A DNA stretch of 38,517 nt, from assembly GCA_947479905.1 (NCBI GenBank), contig CANKBJ010000014.1:1-38517 (forward strand), in the 5' to 3' direction. Source of the DNA: Bradyrhizobiaceae bacterium. GTDB lineage: Bacteria > Pseudomonadota > Alphaproteobacteria > Rhizobiales > Xanthobacteraceae. This document shows positions 23,443 through 31,108 of this stretch, in pieces. How positions within the stretch are numbered: position 1 is the first letter of the stretch; every line of letters starts with the position of its first letter. The notes under the pieces are model-generated. The model was not told the DNA's origin. It saw only the letters and a program-made list of their open reading frames with translations, and made no database searches. The translations under genes and the position numbers were made by a program.

Positions 23443-24294
23443 TTAGCGCACCTTCACCTTCATCGAGCCCAACTGGTCGATGCGGGCATCGATGACGTCG
23501 CCGGACTTGATCGGGCCGACGCCGTCGGGCGTGCCGGTCATCAACAGGTCGCCGGGCATCAAGGTGTAATAGGCCGAGGCGAACACAATCAGGTCGGCGA
23601 TGCCGATGATCAGATCGCTGGTGTTGGACTTCTGCCGCGTCTCGCCGTTCACGGTCAGCTCGAATGCGAGTTTGTCAGGGTTCTTTACGCTGTCGGCGGT
23701 GACCATATAGGGGCCCATCACCGAATAGGTGTCGATCGACTTGCGCAAGCTACGCTCTTCCGGGCCGCGCACGGTGATATCGAGGCCGATGCAATAACCG
23801 GCGATATGCTTCATCGCGTCTTCGCGCTTCACCCGGTCGGCCTTGGTGCCGATGACGGCGACCAGTTCGATCTCGTGATCGGTGCGGCGGTCGGGATGAC
23901 GAATGACGATGTCGTCGCCGGCGCCGCCGAGCGAGCTGGTCGCCTTCAGGAACAGGCCGACGCGCTGGATTTCCGCGATCTGGTTCTGATGATGCAGTTC
24001 GGGATCGCTCTGGGCTTCCTCGAGATGCTTCTTGTAGTTCACGGGAGCTGCGACGATCTTGCCCGGATTGGCGACCGGCGACAGAAGCTTGCAATCCGCG
24101 AACGCCAGGACCTTCGCATCCTTGGCGAGCTTTTCCACTTCGGCGCGGATCGCCGGCAGGTTGGCGATCATCAGATCGTAAGTGGGCAGCGGATAGTGGG
24201 ACGCCGGCAAAATCTTGAGCGCGGCGGTAACGTCCTTGACACGATCGCCTTCGACAAGACCGAGGCGATTATCGTTGAAGCGGCAGAGTTGCAT
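23443..24294 (-). CDS. Fumarylacetoacetate hydrolase family protein
   Basis: A 283-residue metal-dependent enzyme of the FAH fold, whose members hydrolyse, decarboxylate or isomerise beta-dicarbonyl acids. Recognisable blocks: KIVAAPVNYKKH (79-90), the metal-binding DHEIELVAVIG (E141, E143) and GYCIGLDITVR, and near the end GDLLMTGTPDGVG. The ATG at 24292-24294 is taken as start; an in-frame TTG at 24336 is a weaker alternative and neither has a clear ribosome-binding site. The substrate is unknown; no aromatic-degradation cluster is next to it. Confidence 0.9.
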   Translation of the reverse strand: MQLCRFNDNRLGLVEGDRVKDVTAALKILPASHYPLPTYDLMIANLPAIRAEVEKLAKDAKVLAFADCKLLSPVANPGKIVAAPVNYKKHLEEAQSDPELHHQNQIAEIQRVGLFLKATSSLGGAGDDIVIRHPDRRTDHEIELVAVIGTKADRVKREDAMKHIAGYCIGLDITVRGPEERSLRKSIDTYSVMGPYMVTADSVKNPDKLAFELTVNGETRQKSNTSDLIIGIADLIVFASAYYTLMPGDLLMTGTPDGVGPIKSGDVIDARIDQLGSMKVKVR

Positions 24295-24396
24295 GACTGA
24301 TATCCGATCGAACACGAATGGAGAATTTTCCGGCAACCGGATCGCATGTTTCGGCGCGCGGCGCCAGCCGCGATCATCGCGGCCCTTGCATATCCG

Positions 24397-25368
24397 CTAG
24401 TTGTTTGACGCAGCCGGCGCGGCCAGCACGCTCTGACAGGCGGGCGGCAGGTCGGCCATGGTCAAGGGCCGTGGCGGCTTGCCGCCAATCTTCGGCTTGA
24501 TGTGCAGAACCTTGCTTGAGAACCAGAAATCGAGGCTCTTGTCGCAACCAATTTCGCTGGATATCGACGGCTGCTTGCGGCAATCGGGCGAGCCGGCCGG
24601 GCATTCCAGCCGGACGTGAATATGGTCGTGATGGGAATACCAGGGCCGCACCTTCGCCATCCAGGCGGGATGCTTGTCGCCCTGCATCCGGCACATTTCT
24701 TTTTTGATCGCGGCATTGACCAGTACGCGCTCGACCGCTGGCTGCTCGGCCGCGGTGCGGATGAAAGCGGCGTGCGCTGGCGTCCAGGTCTTCGGATTGA
24801 CGCGCAGCCAGTCGTCGGAGACGAGATTGGTCGCCGCGGTTTTCTCGCGCTCCTCCGCGCTGAGAACGTGGGCGGGCATCGGCATGAACCAGACGTCGAC
24901 GTCGAGCCCGGTCTGATGGCTCATATGGCCGAACGGGGTTGGGCCGCCGCGCGGCTGCGCCATGTCGCCGACCAGAATGCCATTCCAGCCGGTGGCCTTG
25001 GCGGCGGCCGGCGCGAATTTCTCCAGGAATTTGACGAGGCTCGGATGGCCCCAGTTGCGGTTGCGCGACACGCGCATGACCTGCCACGTCGGCCCGTTGA
25101 CCGGCAGCGCGACGCCGCCTTGCAAACAGCCGCGCGGGTAATAGCCAATGGCCATCGCCTGCCCCAGGCTCGGCAGCGGTTTGGCGGCGAACAACTGCTT
25201 GGCAGGCGACGCTTCCGTCTTGCCGGCGTCTTTGGCGTCGGCGGCGGGCTTTTCCGGCGCCGCCGCGGGCTTTTCCGGCGTTGCCGCGGGCTTGCCGTTG
25301 TCGATGGCTGCGGCGCTGCCGGCCAGCGCCAGCATGAATCCGAAGCAGATGGCAATTCTGGTCAACAT
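24397..25368 (-). CDS. mepA: Penicillin-insensitive murein endopeptidase
   Basis: A 323-residue periplasmic zinc peptidase that cuts D-Ala-meso-DAP cross-links in peptidoglycan. A signal peptide covers residues 1-22; residues 26-45 are a Pro/Ala/Lys linker with a repeated PEKPAA unit. The catalytic domain has the LAS-type ligands in PFGHMSHQTGLDVD (H151, D158 region) and in HHDHIHVRLECP, plus paired Cys residues. It is about 50 residues longer than E. coli MepA, mainly by the linker. Divergent from the L,D-transpeptidase gene across 218 bp, so two cross-link-handling enzymes share a control region. Confidence 0.93.
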   Translation of the reverse strand: MLTRIAICFGFMLALAGSAAAIDNGKPAATPEKPAAAPEKPAADAKDAGKTEASPAKQLFAAKPLPSLGQAMAIGYYPRGCLQGGVALPVNGPTWQVMRVSRNRNWGHPSLVKFLEKFAPAAAKATGWNGILVGDMAQPRGGPTPFGHMSHQTGLDVDVWFMPMPAHVLSAEEREKTAATNLVSDDWLRVNPKTWTPAHAAFIRTAAEQPAVERVLVNAAIKKEMCRMQGDKHPAWMAKVRPWYSHHDHIHVRLECPAGSPDCRKQPSISSEIGCDKSLDFWFSSKVLHIKPKIGGKPPRPLTMADLPPACQSVLAAPAASNN

Positions 25369-25586
25369 GATGGTTCCAATTTAGCGGGTCGACCGCCGGC
25401 TGTCAGGTTAAATACCGGCGATGGTTTATCGGCCTGCATCCATGTTCCAACGGCGGCCAGGCGCAAAAGCCACGGCACAGCCGAAGATTTTATGGTTAAC
25501 CATGGCTTAACGAAGACAGAGGCGCGCCCGGTCCGGCACTGGCTATTGTCGGCAAAGAACGGGAGATTGGCGCGGGGGAACCTGCC

Positions 25587-26129
25587 GTGCCGCGTCTGAC
25601 GCTTGCGATTGCCATTGTTGCCATGCTGTTCGGCGTTGCCGCGCCGGCGTGGGCCGAAATTATCATCACCGTCGACAAGTCGACGCAGCGGCTGACGGCG
25701 ACCGTCGATGGCTTCACCCGTTATGAATTTCCGGTGTCGACCGGCCGGACCGGCTATCGCACGCCGAACGGCAGCTATCGGCCGGAGCGTCTGGCGGTGA
25801 AATGGTTCTCGCGGACATATGACTGGTCGCCGATGCCGCATTCGATTTTCTTTCACGGCGGCTATGCCATTCACGGCAGTTACGAGATCTCGCGTCTCGG
25901 CAGTCCGGCCTCGCATGGCTGTATCAGGTTGCACCCGGACAATGCGGCGGCTTTGTTCGCGCTGGTGCGAGCCAATGTGAAGGACACCCGCATCGTTATC
26001 ACCGGCGACGCGCCGGCCGCGCTGCGCCGCGACAGTTCCCGGCGTCGCGAAAGACAACGCGCGCCAGCGTTTGATCCGCCGTCGAATACGTTTGAAAGCA
26101 TTTTCCTGACGCCGGGGCGCAACCGTTAA
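25587..26129 (+). CDS. L,D-transpeptidase (YkuD/ErfK family)
   Basis: A 180-residue exported enzyme that forms 3-3 peptidoglycan cross-links or attaches lipoproteins. The signal peptide ends at APAWA (residue 23). The catalytic block is IHGSYEISRLGSPASHGCIR with Cys112, His110 and His96. The start is GTG at 25587 with GGGGGAA ten bases upstream; the signal peptide begins immediately, supporting it. The C-terminal 35 residues are Arg-rich and low in structure. Such enzymes are abundant in Hyphomicrobiales, whose walls are rich in 3-3 links. Confidence 0.93.
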   Translation: MPRLTLAIAIVAMLFGVAAPAWAEIIITVDKSTQRLTATVDGFTRYEFPVSTGRTGYRTPNGSYRPERLAVKWFSRTYDWSPMPHSIFFHGGYAIHGSYEISRLGSPASHGCIRLHPDNAAALFALVRANVKDTRIVITGDAPAALRRDSSRRRERQRAPAFDPPSNTFESIFLTPGRNR

Positions 26130-26146
26130 AGCGCTTCCAGGCGACA

Positions 26147-26446
26147 TCAGTGCTTCTTCTTGCGCGTGCGCGCCGCCTTTTTGGCCGAGCGCGATTTCGC
26201 CGCTTTCGATCGCGCGGCGGACGCCTTGCCGCCCAATTTGCCGCCCTTGCGCGAAGCGGCGTGGCTTTCCTTTTTGCCGCGGCCGGAGCCGGACTTCTTG
26301 CCGCCATGGCTTTCCTTGTTGACGGTAGCCCAGGCGCGGCGTTCGGCTTCGTCCTTCGACACGCCGCGATCCTCGTAGCCCTCCTCGATATGTTCGGCCT
26401 TGCGCTTCTGCTTGTCGGTGTAGGCTGACTTGTCGCCGCGCGGCAT
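26147..26446 (-). CDS. Small Lys/Arg-rich protein with histone-like tail
   Basis: A 99-residue soluble protein. The N-terminal third (YTDKQKRKAEHIEEGYEDRG, residues 9-28, then VSKDEAERRAWATVNK) is a short helical domain often labelled plasmid stabilisation protein in databases, though the label has little support. The remainder is very basic and repetitive, with Gly-Gly-Lys stretches and an Ala/Lys/Arg tail resembling histone H1 or HU extensions, suggesting nucleic-acid binding. GAGGAGGT lies before the ATG at 26444-26446; a longer frame reaching 26569 runs into a palindromic repeat and is rejected. Function unknown. Confidence 0.78.
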   Translation of the reverse strand: MPRGDKSAYTDKQKRKAEHIEEGYEDRGVSKDEAERRAWATVNKESHGGKKSGSGRGKKESHAASRKGGKLGGKASAARSKAAKSRSAKKAARTRKKKH

Positions 26447-26532
26447 GAGGTACCTCCTCGTTTGTTCCCCGGGATTGAACGCACGGAATTGTGAGGCGGT
26501 TCCTTTTTTGATTTGCGCGCCGCTTACGGTGT

Positions 26533-26655
26533 CGTCCCCGCGAAAGCGGGGACCCATAATCCCAAGCATTTCGGTAGAAGGTGAAGCAGCAAGTCAACTT
26601 CTGCTCTGCACTAAGCGGGTGCCGCGGCGTATGGGTCCCCGCGTGCGCGGGGACG
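26533..26655. repeat. Palindromic repeat pair (CGTCCCCGCG family), copy 2
   Basis: CGTCCCCGCGAAAGCGGGGACC (start 26533, end 26554, shown here by its first and last bases CGTCCCC...GGGGACC) is answered by GGTCCCCGCG...GGGGACG ending at 26655. The arms match copy 1 (16346-16425) closely, while the spacer is longer and different in sequence. Confidence 0.8.
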
Positions 26656-26657
26656 AC

Positions 26658-27375
26658 AGTTGAATCCAGACGTGATTCACCGCCCGTATTTTTTGTAAGG
26701 CGCCGGGCACGCCCTTATTCCAAAGTGCCTTCCTTCATCGCCCCGATAAAACGAGGGCGCGCGGAACGCCGGGGTCACAACAACCCCGTAACCCTGTGCA
26801 TGGTGTTTGAGTTTGTATGCACAGGCATCGTCGTCACGCAGTTGCCGGATCTCCCGGCGCTCCGCGCGCGGTGTTTATAGGTTTGCTCCGCTTGACCCCC
26901 GGTGGACTGACCTTTTCAGGCTTCCTCTTGCTTTAGGACATGCCTATCCACCGCTGCGGGGTTTCCTTGCACCTTACGCCGCCGTCTCTGGCTCCGGCCG
27001 GTGGTATCCCGGCTTTTGCATTAGACAGCGCGCGCGAAGGCGCACTTCCGCCCCAGTGATGCGCGGCTGGCGCATCGGGACCAAGCGGCTTGGACCGCCG
27101 ATCGGGTGTTTGCGTCGCATCTCCAACGCCCCGACCAGCCACCGCTCCCCGCCCCAGCATCTGACGACGCTGATCAAACGCCCCTCGTTAGTTGGGACGG
27201 GATAGCTGCGTATATAAACCTAGGTATTTATACAGTCAAGGGGGAAAATTCAGCCGCCTGCCGCCGCTCTTTATGCCGCCTTGATACGGCGCGCCCCATT
27301 TCCGCATCGCGTTCTGATGCCGGCGCCGCCATTTTCCTGTCGTGGCCAAGAGGCCTGTTGAACATGGAGGTGGAG
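26658..27375. other. Gene-poor structured region without convincing coding sequence
   Basis: About 700 bases with no frame that looks like a real protein. Visible structures: GGGGT (26771-26775) with ACCCC (26783-26787), and a perfect 9-bp hairpin CCTGTGCAT (26793-26801) with ATGCACAGG (26817-26825). Around 27212-27232 lies an AT-rich imperfect palindrome centred on CCTAGG, standing out from the GC-rich surroundings and possibly part of the promoter of the small membrane genes. Parts of the block resemble, from memory, a sequence repeated in Bradyrhizobium-type genomes; this is not verified. Confidence 0.45.
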
Positions 27376-27612
27376 ATGACCCCCCGCTATGACCCCTACG
27401 ATGAGAAATATGACGCCGACAGCGCCCGTGCGGGACATTCCTGGGGGCTGATCGCTGCCGGCGCCGCCGCCTTGCTGGCCATCCTGGTGATGGCCGCTTC
27501 GCGCGGCCCGGCCGACTGCGAGCGCATCGCCGACAGCGGCGTGCGGCTGGCCTGCTACGACGCCGCTTCATCGCCGCAACCCGCCAAGGGCGCGGCGGTC
27601 CCCGGCCACTGA
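27376..27612 (+). CDS. Small single-pass membrane protein
   Basis: A 78-residue protein with an acidic N-terminus (YDPYDEKYDAD), one membrane segment (LIAAGAAALLAILVMAA, residues 29-45) and a periplasmic tail containing ADCERIADSGVRLACYD. The Cys-x-x-Ile ... RLACYD pattern is found in several periplasmic domains. The ATG at 27376 is chosen because GGAGGTGGAG precedes it; the ATG at 27364 is the alternative. It overlaps the start region of the next small gene (TGATG), indicating coupling. Function unknown. Confidence 0.6.
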   Translation: MTPRYDPYDEKYDADSARAGHSWGLIAAGAAALLAILVMAASRGPADCERIADSGVRLACYDAASSPQPAKGAAVPGH

Positions 27613-27623
27613 TGGAGGCGAGC

Positions 27624-27815
27624 ATGACCCTGTCGATTCATTGGGATGATGCCTGCCCCGGCGCCAAGACCGTCAAGACCGCCACGCGGGCGAACGCGCG
27701 CAAGGCGGCGCTGCGCGTCATTAAAGCCCTGGCGATCGCCGCCGGCGTCGCGGCTGTGCTGGCGGCGATCGTTGCGATCCGTGTCTATGCCTTTGTGCCT
27801 GGCGTCGGCGTTTAG
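27624..27815 (+). CDS. Small membrane protein
   Basis: A 63-residue protein with a basic N-terminal half (ANARKAALRVIK) and one C-terminal membrane segment (ALAIAAGVAAVLAAIVAI, residues 35-52). GGAGG lies five bases before the ATG at 27624; an ATG at 27612 sharing a base with the previous stop codon is the alternative. Tandem hairpins follow its stop codon. I do not recognise a family. Confidence 0.5.
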   Translation: MTLSIHWDDACPGAKTVKTATRANARKAALRVIKALAIAAGVAAVLAAIVAIRVYAFVPGVGV

Positions 27816-27825
27816 GCATTCGGCT

Positions 27826-27888
27826 CTCAAGTCGGCTGTAGCCGACTTGAGCATTTAATTTGCTGACATCGGGTAAACCCGATGTCAG
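27826..27888. repeat. Two tandem perfect 12-bp hairpins
   Basis: CTCAAGTCGGCT (27826-27837) pairs with AGCCGACTTGAG (27840-27851) over a two-base gap, and CTGACATCGGGT (27863-27874) pairs with ACCCGATGTCAG (27877-27888). Eleven bases (CATTTAATTTG) separate them. They follow the small membrane genes and could end their transcript, but two unrelated perfect palindromes side by side also resemble dispersed repeats. Confidence 0.65.
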
Positions 27889-27951
27889 TGGAGCGGGGAG
27901 GTGTAGGATGGTCCGGCCTGACCCGCTTCTCCCGCTTTGCCAAGGACCGCC

Positions 27952-28935
27952 ATGCGCCTCATTGCTCTTGAAGAACACTTCACCACGCCGGCGTTTCTCG
28001 ACGGCCCGGGCAAAGGCTTCAGGGAGGCCATGCTGCGCGCCGGTGGCGAGCGCGCCGCCGCGACCTTCGCCAAACTCGCCGATTTCGGCGACGGCCGCGT
28101 CGCGGCGATGGATGAGGCCGGCGTCGAGATGCAGGTGCTGTCGCTCAATTATCCCGGCACCGAGCAAGCGGAAGGCGCGGAAGCCATCACTGTCGCCCGC
28201 GACGCCAACGATTTGCTCGGCGCGGCATTGCGCCGGCATCCCAAACGCTTCGCCGGCTTCGCCTCGCTGCCGACCGGCGCGCCCGACGCGGCGGCCGACG
28301 AACTGACGCGCTGCGTGCGCGAACTCGGCTTCAAGGGCGCCAATATCAACGGGCACAATCGCGGCCGCTATCTCGACGATCCGTTCTATGCGCCGATCCT
28401 GGCGCGCGCCGAGGCGCTGAACGTGCCGATCTATCTGCATCCGACTTTGCCGCCGCCGGCGGTGATGCAGGCGTCGTATTCAGGCTTTCACCCGGCGACG
28501 ACCTTCATGATCGCCGGGCCGGGATGGGGCTGGCATATCGAGACCGGCATGCACATCCTGCGCATGGTGCTCGCCGGCGTGTTCGACCGCTTTCCGAAAT
28601 TGCAGATGGTGATCGGCCATCTCGGCGAGGCACTGCCTTTCATGATGCCGCGCATCGAAGCCTCGGCCGCGATGCTGCCGCCGGGCGCGGGGCCGAAGCG
28701 CCCGCTCGGCGACTACATGCGCGAGAATTTGCATTACACCTTCGGCGGCTTCAATTACGCGCCGACCTTCGCCGACCTCATCGCCAATGTCGGCGCCTCG
28801 CGCATCATGTTCTCGGTCGATTATCCTTATGGCTCTATGACCGAGGCGCGCGCGTTTCTGGAAAAGTTGCCGATCAGCGACGCGGATCGCGAAGCCATCG
28901 CGCATGGCAATGCGGAGAGGTTGCTCGGCGTCTAG
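27952..28935 (+). CDS. Amidohydrolase family protein (ACMSD/decarboxylase-like)
   Basis: A 327-residue TIM-barrel metal enzyme of the amidohydrolase_2 family, which includes gamma-resorcylate and 5-carboxyvanillate decarboxylases and ACMSD. Metal ligands are seen as Glu-x-His in ALEEHF (E7, H9), His in IYLHPTLPP and Asp in FSVDYPYG; MVIGHLGEALPFMMPR is another family block. AAGGA lies five bases before the ATG at 27952. Its stop codon shares the palindrome CTAG (28932-28935) with the stop of the convergent membrane gene. A non-oxidative decarboxylase of an aromatic acid is plausible; substrate unproven. Confidence 0.88.
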   Translation: MRLIALEEHFTTPAFLDGPGKGFREAMLRAGGERAAATFAKLADFGDGRVAAMDEAGVEMQVLSLNYPGTEQAEGAEAITVARDANDLLGAALRRHPKRFAGFASLPTGAPDAAADELTRCVRELGFKGANINGHNRGRYLDDPFYAPILARAEALNVPIYLHPTLPPPAVMQASYSGFHPATTFMIAGPGWGWHIETGMHILRMVLAGVFDRFPKLQMVIGHLGEALPFMMPRIEASAAMLPPGAGPKRPLGDYMRENLHYTFGGFNYAPTFADLIANVGASRIMFSVDYPYGSMTEARAFLEKLPISDADREAIAHGNAERLLGV

Positions 28936-29498
28936 GGCGCGGCCGATGCCGCGATCGGATAGGGCCGTGGCTCGACCTTGGCCGCCGCCAGCTGCCGGTA
29001 CAGATCGCGCCGGCGCGCCAGCGGCCACCAGTCGTACAGAAATATTTCCAGAGGCCGCCAGTTCGCCACCCAGCCGAGGATCAGCAGGCTTTCCTCCACC
29101 AGCCCTCTGAACGGCGGCTCGAACAGCAGGCCGGCCACGAAATGCGCGGCCATCAGACAGGCAATGAGAATCGCCACGCCGATGGCGAGCGAACGGCGGC
29201 CGATCCGGAACAGTTCGTTGAGGTCGCGCTGAACCGCGTCGGCCCGCTCAGCGAAGTAGCGGCGGAATGCTTCGGCGAGGTCGCCGGCGGTCTTTCGCTG
29301 CGCCTCGGTGTCGGGAAAATCGATCACGATGGTGATGGCGTGATGGGCCGGCAGTTCGCGCGCCCAGCCGACGATGTATTCCTCGGCTTCGCGGTCGAGA
29401 TCCTTCTCGCGGAAAGGGAACGGGTCGAGGGTATGGAAAAGTTGGGCGACGTCGTCGACGCGCAGTTCGATCACATCCTGAGTAATTGCCGTTGCCAT
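28932..29498 (-). CDS. Conserved membrane protein of unknown function
   Basis: A 188-residue protein. The first 100 residues are soluble and acidic (IELRVDDVAQLFHTLDPFPF, residues 10-29, then EYIVGWARELP), a likely coiled region follows, and one strong hydrophobic segment (LAIGVAILIACLMAAHFVAGLLF) lies near 106-128 with a second weaker one after it. The basic C-terminus ends around RRRDLYRQLAAAKV. The ATG at 29496-29498 is preferred over an upstream frame start at 29606, whose extra residues are Arg/Ala-rich and look non-coding. Similar proteins are common in Bradyrhizobium relatives; function unknown. Confidence 0.75.
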   Translation of the reverse strand: MATAITQDVIELRVDDVAQLFHTLDPFPFREKDLDREAEEYIVGWARELPAHHAITIVIDFPDTEAQRKTAGDLAEAFRRYFAERADAVQRDLNELFRIGRRSLAIGVAILIACLMAAHFVAGLLFEPPFRGLVEESLLILGWVANWRPLEIFLYDWWPLARRRDLYRQLAAAKVEPRPYPIAASAAP

Positions 29499-29706
29499 GC
29501 CGTCGACGCTCCTGCCGCGTGATTGCGAGCCGAGCTTAGCGCGGTTGGGAGGGGTGAGTCTGCGGCATGGCGTGGCAGCGCGAACTGCGTGGGCGGCCGC
29601 CCGCAACAGGAATTCGCGGTTCTGGCCGCTATCGCACCCGCTTGATCCGCGCTAGCCTTGGCCATCAAACAACATGTTCGAACAACAATATTCAGGGAGG
29701 AATTCG

Positions 29707-30684
29707 ATGAAGACGCTACCGGCATATGTATTCGCAGGTCTGGCGGTCGCAGCGGCGATGACCGCCGCGCCGGCGCAGGCGCAGAACTGGCCGACCAAGC
29801 CGGTGACGGTGATCGTGCCCTTCGCGGCCGGCGGCAACACCGACGTCGCCGCGCGTATTTTCGCCGACCGCCTGTCGCAGCGCCTCGGCCAGCAATTCGT
29901 GATCGAGAACAAGAGCGGCGCCGGCGGCAGCCTCGGCATCGCGGCGATGGCGAAGGCGCAGCCGGACGGCTACACGCTCGGCGTCGTCACCGCCGGGACG
30001 CTGTTCATCCTGCCGCATATCTACAAGGACAAGCTCGGCTACGATTCGCGCAAGGACATTCGCCCGGTCGCGCAGGTCGGCACGCAGCCCAACATGCTGA
30101 TCGTGCATCCGAGCGTGCCGGCCAAGACCGTCCCGGAGTTCATCGCCTATATCAAGGCAAATCCCGACAAGCTCAGCTACGGTTCGTCCGGCATCGGCAC
30201 CTCGCAGCATCTGTGCATGGAGCTGATCGTGCAGGCCACCGGCGCCAAGATCACGCATGTGCCTTATCGTGCTTCCAATCAGATTATCCAGGATCTGCTC
30301 GGCGGACAGATCCAGATGACCTGCGACCAGTTCTCGACCGCCTATCCGCAGGTTCAGGCCGGCAAGGCGAAAGCCATCGCCGTGTCGTCGCTTGACCGCT
30401 ACGGCTTCGACAACTCGATCCCGACTTTGGCCGAAAGCATTCCGGGCCTGGACGTGACCTGGTCGGCGGTGTTCATTGCGCCTGCCAACGTGCCGGAAAA
30501 TATCCGTAAAAAACTGGCCGACGAACTGATCGCCATCACCAGGGAGCCGGCCATCATCGAGAAGCTGAAGATGCTGGGCGTGACCCCGGCCAGCCTGTCG
30601 GGCGCGGACCTGGAGAAAACCGTCCTCGCCGACTACGACAAGTGGCAGCCGATCGTCGAGCGGGCGAAGATTCCGCAGCCGTGA
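29707..30684 (+). CDS. Tripartite tricarboxylate transporter binding protein (Bug/TctC family)
   Basis: A 325-residue periplasmic solute-binding protein. Residues 1-24 are a signal peptide ending AQA. The mature chain starts NWPTKPVTVIVPFAAGGNTD, the standard Bug opening, and later has PNMLIVHPSVPAKT and the ligand region YGSSGIGTSQHLCMELI (about 157-173). GGGAGGA lies seven bases before the ATG at 29707; a start at 29674 would spoil the signal peptide. No TctA/TctB membrane partners are nearby, as is usual for orphan Bug proteins, which bind carboxylates or other small organic ligands. Confidence 0.93.
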   Translation: MKTLPAYVFAGLAVAAAMTAAPAQAQNWPTKPVTVIVPFAAGGNTDVAARIFADRLSQRLGQQFVIENKSGAGGSLGIAAMAKAQPDGYTLGVVTAGTLFILPHIYKDKLGYDSRKDIRPVAQVGTQPNMLIVHPSVPAKTVPEFIAYIKANPDKLSYGSSGIGTSQHLCMELIVQATGAKITHVPYRASNQIIQDLLGGQIQMTCDQFSTAYPQVQAGKAKAIAVSSLDRYGFDNSIPTLAESIPGLDVTWSAVFIAPANVPENIRKKLADELIAITREPAIIEKLKMLGVTPASLSGADLEKTVLADYDKWQPIVERAKIPQP

Positions 30685-30691
30685 GGTTCTT

Positions 30692-30757
30692 CCGCCCTCA
30701 TCCTGAGGAGCGCGCCGAAGCTTTAGCGAAGGTGGGCGTCTCGAAGGATGGGGGCGG
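30692..30757. repeat. Palindromic repeat (CCTCATCCTGAGGAGC family)
   Basis: CCGCCCTCATCC (30692-30703) pairs with GGATGGGGGCGG (30746-30757) with one mismatch. The following TGAGGAGCGCGCCGAAG and the preceding GGCGTCTCGAAGG are the hallmarks of a repeat I recall as frequent in Bradyrhizobium-type genomes. It fills the gap between the convergent Bug and toxin genes. Confidence 0.65.
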
Positions 30758-30763
30758 GAGAGA

Positions 30764-31108
30764 TCAGCGGTCGAGGCCGAGGACAATCAGCAAAGCGCGG
30801 TCAAGCTGCTCGGCGGTTCGTTTGTCGATCGAGCCAATGACTTCTTTGATCCGATGACGCGGCACCGCGGCCAGCTTGTCGGTCATGATTTGCGAACGCG
30901 CGCGCAGACCGGTTTTCTCGTCCGGTTCGATGACGGGCCGGGCGGGTAATTTGTCAGACAAGACAGACGTCAGCGGGCAAACGAGAACCGACGTGGTGTC
31001 GAGCCCGAGTTCATCGGCCTGAACGACAACGGCCGGACGTGGCCGGCCAAGTTCGCCGTGCGTCACGATGACCGTGTTGCCCCGTTTCAGCGCTCCGGCC
31101 AATCGCAA
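30764..31108 (-). CDS. PemK/MazF-type endoribonuclease toxin
   Basis: A toxin of about 108-114 residues that cuts RNA to halt growth. The MazF fold is seen in LKRGNTVIV, GRPRPAVVVQADEL and the C-terminal SQIMTDKLAAVPRHRIKEVI (about 71-90) with the catalytic Ser/Thr-Asp region. There is no ATG start: TTG at 31108 or 31102 or CTG at 31090 are the options. The CTG overlaps the antitoxin stop as CTGA, in the place where ATGA is usual, and the residues after it (KRGN) match where the family begins; the TTG at 31102 has AGG seven bases upstream. Weak starts would keep toxin below antitoxin. Confidence 0.88.
   Translation of the reverse strand: MRLAGALKRGNTVIVTHGELGRPRPAVVVQADELGLDTTSVLVCPLTSVLSDKLPARPVIEPDEKTGLRARSQIMTDKLAAVPRHRIKEVIGSIDKRTAEQLDRALLIVLGLDR

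Noticed and set aside
26933-27205. Small frames on both strands in the gene-poor region
   Set aside because: Low-complexity Pro/Arg/Gly translations, no ribosome-binding sites, and mutually overlapping frames; treated as noncoding although similar frames are often annotated.
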